Source: Symbiodinium natans
Lineage: Eukaryota > Sar > Dinophyceae > Suessiales > Symbiodiniaceae
Assembly (NCBI GenBank): GCA_905221605.1
Contig: CAJNDS010001713.1
Coordinates: forward strand, 592,001-656,000
Length of the DNA: 64,000 nt
Reading direction: 5' to 3'
Shown: positions 61,001-64,000 of the stretch, in pieces
How positions within the stretch are numbered: position 1 is the first letter of the stretch
Layout of the letters: each line of letters opens with the position of its first letter
The notes under the pieces: model-generated
Database searches by the model: none
What the model saw: only the letters and a program-made list of their open reading frames with translations
Told to the model about the DNA's origin: nothing
Position numbers and translations under genes: made by a program

Positions 61001-62005
61001 GAAGATTTCCTTTTATGGCTTTCTGAGCATTATACAGGGAACTAAAGGTTGAAAAACATTACAAAATTATGTTCAAACCTACCCCCGTACACCCTAAACC
61101 ATATAAGCCCTACACCATAGTGCTTCAGCTTCTCGCAGCGCGCGAGGCCTGTTGGCTTTTTGGCATCCCGACACAAAGAAAAAAGACACACCCACAGCTT
61201 TCTGAGCCGTGCTTTTGGTGTTCTATCTTTGGGGAGTTTGGTGGGGTACCCTAAACTCAAAACCCTACTCAAGTCCACGTCAAGGTTCCCGAAAGCAACA
61301 CCCCAACAGCTGCGCCCTTGGGCTGCGGATCTCGTAGACTTCGCCAAATGAAGCTTTCACGCCGGTTTTTGTTGGAGGCACCGCCTTTGAAGACAGGGGT
61401 AGGCTTGGACAAAAGTTTGGATATTCTTAAATTACCTTTAGTCCCCTATATACCCCTTATAAGGCCAGCATCGAATCTTTACAGGGCCCCCAAACCTACC
61501 CCTCTTTTGCCTCAGAGGTGTTGAGCTTCTGACAGCAGCAAACAAGTACCTGGAGAACATCCTGTCAGTTGAGCTGAAGTACCTTGGAAGCATTCCAAGG
61601 AGCACTGTGTCGCTGTAAGCGAGCCCTTAACCCCAAACCCTGATGCTAGAGTTTCATGGATGCTTCTAGGCTTTGAAGCACGGTCAGTTTTCGGACATGC
61701 TGTGGGTTGGGGTGATTTGCGATTTCGGGTTCGTGAAGCACCCGAAGTACTCGTAGCTTACCCATTTAGACAGACCATGCGCTATGGTTGTGCTCTTGAC
61801 TTGTCCTTCTATGGGGAGGTGCGGGGGAGGGCGGGGGGGGGGGGTGCGGGGAACCCCTAAACCCTAACCCTAAAACCTAAACCCTAAATCCACCCTAAAT
61901 TCAGCAAGGCGGGTGGCAAACAAAAAAGACACCCTGCAGGAACGTGCCCGACGGAATCAAGATGATGGTGGAGTTCGACAACCTGAAGCCGCTGCCCCAG
62001 CCCAG
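57921..62005 (+). CDS. Unknown protein, multi-exon model
   Basis: Exons 59150-59245, 60835-60905, 61518-61614 and 61940-62005 join with matching phase. The product reads LYKKVKQITQELVQSIP, EMNMTFRSLQEKYRTL, ATQAHLEAITLSPLQH, QFVEAGVELLTAANKY, LENILSVELKYLGSIP, RSTVSLNVPDGIKMMVE, FDNLKPLPQP. The first half is helical and the second has beta-like segments. An upstream exon 57921-~58041 (EFNYQTASTGVARILG, LFTGGALDMRMAYDSD) lies on the same strand, but one linking exon seems to be missing. Donors are AG|GC, CAG|GC, CT|GTAAG and AG|GC. No family recognised; the DMR motif is shared with the exon at 40429. Confidence 0.65.
58061..58199. repeat. Interstitial telomeric block, C-strand
   Basis: About 19 CCCTAAA units with one CCCTATAAA variant. 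Confidence 0.95.
58510..58690. repeat. Imperfect direct repeat, about 95-bp spacing
   Basis: ATGGAAGACACGCGATCACA...GATATGCCCAAA-like sequence at 58519-58590 recurs at 58614-58685 (ATGGAACAAGACACGCGGTC). It gives an internally repetitive minus-strand open frame with no family match. Confidence 0.6.
59150..59245 (+). CDS. Unknown gene, helical exon
   Basis: Acceptor GCACTTCAG|A, GC donor AAGTACAG|GCAAG. It encodes TLYKKVKQITQELVQSI, PEMNMTFRSLQEKY. Confidence 0.7.
59255..60690. other. Large intron, AT-richer and mostly unique
   Basis: Between exons ending 59245 and starting 60835. It holds a short telomeric block (59267-59300), the 3' half of ILE-1 (59528-59586: AGTATAAGGAGGAACATACC) and about 1.1 kb of unique, telomere-free, AT-richer DNA with no coding signal. 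Confidence 0.6.
60835..60905 (+). CDS. Unknown gene, exon
   Basis: Acceptor GACCCCTCAG|G, GC donor GGAAGCAG|GCACC. It encodes TLATQAHLEAITLSPL, QHQFVEA; completes an Arg codon with the previous exon. Confidence 0.7.
61518..61614 (+). CDS. Unknown gene, exon
   Basis: Acceptor CCTCAGAG|GT, canonical donor TCGCT|GTAAGC. It encodes GVELLTAANKYLENILS, VELKYLGSIPRSTVS. Confidence 0.75.
61940..62005 (+). CDS. Unknown gene, exon
   Basis: Acceptor CACCCTGCAG|G, GC donor CAGCCCAG|GCTG. It encodes NVPDGIKMMVEFDNLKP LPQP. The following intron starts GCTGTTGCAAAGGGTTTGGGG and a 28-nt G run. Confidence 0.7.
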
Positions 62006-62020
62006 GCTGTTGCAAAGGGT

Positions 62021-62052
<32 letters not shown>

Positions 62053-62090
62053 GCTTACAGGGTTTAGGGTTTAGGGTTTGGGTTTGTCCG

Positions 62091-62165
62091 CAGTCCAGTT
62101 GCAAAAAAGGGTTTAGGGTTTAGGATTCAGGCAATGCCCTCAGTCCGGCTGCAAAAAGGGCTTAG
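62091..62165. repeat. Two tandem telomeric intron-start motifs
   Basis: GCAGTCCAGTTGCAAAAAAG then GGTTTAGGG at 62090-62118, and TCAGTCCGGCTGCAAAAAGG then GCTTAG at 62139-62163: a 49-bp duplicated AGTCC.G.TGCAAAAAGGG junction. Confidence 0.75.
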
Positions 62166-62286
62166 TGTATTTAGGGGAAGGCAACGCACCTGAGGGGAGA
62201 GCAAGCGTCAGGTTGTTTAGGGCTTTATAGTCGCTGTGATGGACATCTCTTGCAGGGCGACTTGAAGGTCTTGACTTAGGCCGCCC

Positions 62287-62385
62287 GAAACCCTAAATCC
62301 TAAACCCTAAACCCTAAACCCTAAACCCTAAACCCTAAACCCTGAACCCTGAACCCTGAACCCTGAACCCTGACAAACGAACCCT
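62287..62385. repeat. Interstitial telomeric block, C-strand, with CCCTGAA tail
   Basis: About eight CCCTAAA units followed by six CCCTGAA units, a homogenised variant run. Confidence 0.95.
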
Positions 62386-62519
62386 AGGGTAGGTTTTCAG
62401 GGGCGGGGATCCTGTTTTCAACTGCCTAGAGCCTCTAGGAGGGCAATCTGAGGGGCCGGAGCCCCCCCCCCCCCCACCCCCTCCTAGAGCACCTCAAGAG
62501 AAGCCTTACAGCAAGGATA

Positions 62520-62614
62520 CCCGTCATAGTTGAAAATTAAACTTTTGGTGTTTCCATATTCGGTTGGAACAAGAAAGTTTATCATTTTGCTCTTGTTATT
62601 GGAGAAGTAAGCTT
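62520..62614. mobile_element. ILE-13-like element, 3' part
   Basis: Ends TTGTTATTGGAGAAGTAAG|C, the same 3' terminus as the 23531-23666 intron; the upstream region is diverged. Confidence 0.55.
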
Positions 62615-63011
62615 CTGGAGGGTTATAGGCGAATCCCCTCCCCCTAATATAAGCCCCCCTCCTACTCTAAATACTCCGATTGTAGGTATACTATAGTATC
62701 TAGGGGAGGGGAGGCGGATGGGTTTCGGGGTTTTCGGGGTCAGGGTCCCGGCTGTGACATTCATTAGCTGGGGTCTGGACTTCCTTCCACACTAAACCCT
62801 TACACCGTTCAACCGGTGATGGCTAAATCCTCAAGCGAACCCGTTAAAACCTGCACACTCCGGCTGACGTTCAGGCGTCTGCTTGTGCAACTTTGGCCAA
62901 CCCTAAACCCTGAACCCTAAAGCAGTAGGGTTTTTGTTGTCTTGTGCGGCCCTCAGAAGCAGGAACGCGCTGGAGCGCTCGCAACCCTAAACCCTAAACC
63001 TCCATCTTGGC

Positions 63012-63066
63012 TGAGGCCTTTCCAGTTTATCTTCAGCCTCCTGGACGGAAGTGGCATCCTGGGTAT
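63012..63066 (+). CDS. Candidate exon
   Basis: After TTTCCAG| the frame reads FIFSLLDGSGILG with a G|GTATGC donor; alternative phases are open. Short and tentative. Confidence 0.35.
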
Positions 63067-63371
63067 GCTGACAGCAGGTCCGGTTCTCATGGGTTTGGGG
63101 TTTAGGGTTTAGGGTTTCGGGTTTAGGGTCTCATCTTGGGCGGGGGGTGAGGCAGGGGAGAGGAGATTTGGGCTGAACTGAAGTTGTGTGCGACCTCATC
63201 TGTTCCGCATAGTGCATTATACGAAGAAAGGCTCATGATTCGGATCAAGCCCCCCACATATTTTGGGAGTGACCTTGGAAATCGTTTCGGAGAACCTGTG
63301 GGCCCTAATCCCCATAAGGATTCTAAGACTCTTTGTGAGGGAGTTGGGTTTACCATGGGTTTACCCTTTCA

Positions 63372-63455
63372 GACTTGGTTGGTACCCTTTACCAAGTTTT
63401 TTTGGTTATGGGTTCCCTTATGCAGTCACCAGCCCATGAAAGGGTGACCTGGCTG
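63372..63455. mobile_element. ILE-4 element, intact core
   Basis: CTTGGTTGGTACCCTTTACC ... GGTTATGGGTTCCCTTATGC ... AAGGGTGACCTGGCTGCTGG. It shows the uninterrupted sequence across the point where the 22573 copy has a telomeric block. Confidence 0.75.
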
Positions 63456-63547
63456 CTGGCAAGTCTATGTGCGGTTGTTTAGGATTTGTTCAGTGTTGTT
63501 CAGGGTCTTGGGGTTAGGGTTTAATCCAAAATTGATTTAGGCGTTTG

Positions 63548-63745
63548 TGGGTGGCTGAATCTTCGCGGACGTACTTGGTACAACCTTGCACCATGAAGCT
63601 TCCGATACCGTCGATGCGTTCGCGCGGATACGTCCTATTGATATCACTGCCACTGCGATCTTTGCTTCAGATTGCCATTTGTTGCCCTTGTCAGCAACTA
63701 CGAGGGAACAGACATGTGAACTCAGTGTGTTGCTGTGCCTATCTG
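63548..63745 (+). CDS. Candidate coding region
   Basis: Frame FADVLGTTLHHEASDTV, DAFARIRPIDITATAIF, ASDCHLLPLSATTREQ, TCELSVLLCLS. About 66 codons open, but another + frame and the - strand are also open here, so the reading is tentative. Confidence 0.4.
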
Positions 63746-63770
63746 GTACGTCCCCAGCCATGACTTGCCA

Positions 63771-63853
63771 CCCTAAACCCTAATCCCTAAACCCTAAACT
63801 AACCCTGAACCCTAAACCCTGAACCCTGAACCCCAAACCCTAAAGCCTAAACT
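63771..63853. repeat. Interstitial telomeric block, C-strand, degenerate
   Basis: About eleven units mixing CCCTAAA, CCCTGAA and CCCCAAA. Confidence 0.9.
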
Positions 63854-64000
63854 CTCTCCGAATCACTCACCCCTCTTGCTCGGGTTTTTGGGGGATTTCG
63901 GGGGAGCCCTAGTTTTTGAAACCCGAAGCTAGAGCTGACCTGGGAAGGCCCGCCCCCTGAGTCTCCTGTCGCGACGGCCGCAGAGGACCGGGGTTTAGGG

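Noticed and set aside
1-64000. True chromosome end
   Set aside because: Telomeric units occur in both orientations throughout and are separated by exons; no terminal array is present at either edge.
1-64000. CRISPR arrays, bacterial operons, Shine-Dalgarno sites or rho-independent terminators
   Set aside because: Repeats lack unique equal-length spacers, genes are split by introns, and no bacterial gene architecture is visible.
1-64000. tRNA, rRNA, snRNA or dinoflagellate spliced-leader genes
   Set aside because: Looked for tRNA B-box words, U2/U6 cores and the spliced-leader core TTTTGGCTCAAG by eye and found no convincing match; a covariance-model search would be decisive.

Overview
This window looks like a nuclear fragment from an intron-rich protist, most likely a dinoflagellate. 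Four things point there. Plant/alveolate-type telomeric heptamers (TTTAGGG/CCCTAAA) are scattered through most of it, in both orientations. Short GC-rich exons are joined through non-canonical GA and GC donors, usually with an AG|G acceptor. Coding exons were found only on the + strand. A short stretch encodes FNIP-like FNQSL / LPxSLQSL repeats of the kind common in dinoflagellate proteomes. No dinoflagellate spliced-leader sequence, rRNA, tRNA or organelle gene was seen, so the assignment is an inference. No long open frame here is a gene; the genes are mosaics of 25-125 nt exons.

Layout. 0.7-7.6 kb: a glutathione S-transferase-like gene rebuilt by eye from 13 exons (309 codons plus stop), with reading phase kept across all 12 introns. 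8-11.5 kb: low-complexity and microsatellite DNA with a few unassigned exons. 11.87-12.23 kb: two exons of an unknown protein split by an introner. 11.85-22.33 kb: a telomere-repeat-free island holding a FNIP-repeat fragment and a 6.5-kb array of six ~0.77-1.4 kb modules. 22.5-24.0 kb: a coiled-coil gene in which five consecutive introns each carry a recognisable mobile element. 25.7-57 kb: many isolated exons of unrecognised genes between telomeric arrays and small inverted-repeat elements. 57.9-62.0 kb: another multi-exon gene, four exons of which join in phase. 62-64 kb: telomeric arrays and candidate exons.

The non-coding space is filled by three things: interstitial telomeric blocks; at least thirteen families of short (85-200 bp) inverted-repeat elements that behave as introners; and poly-G, AT and GA microsatellites with one 43-bp minisatellite. 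The main discovery candidate is that telomeric repeat blocks are acting as insertion sequences and as introns. One 85-nt intron is telomeric repeat from donor to acceptor. Another block is flanked by an 11-bp duplication of coding sequence. Telomeric blocks interrupt at least four introner copies whose uninterrupted relatives are also in the window. All gene models are manual readings of splice phase, without transcript data.
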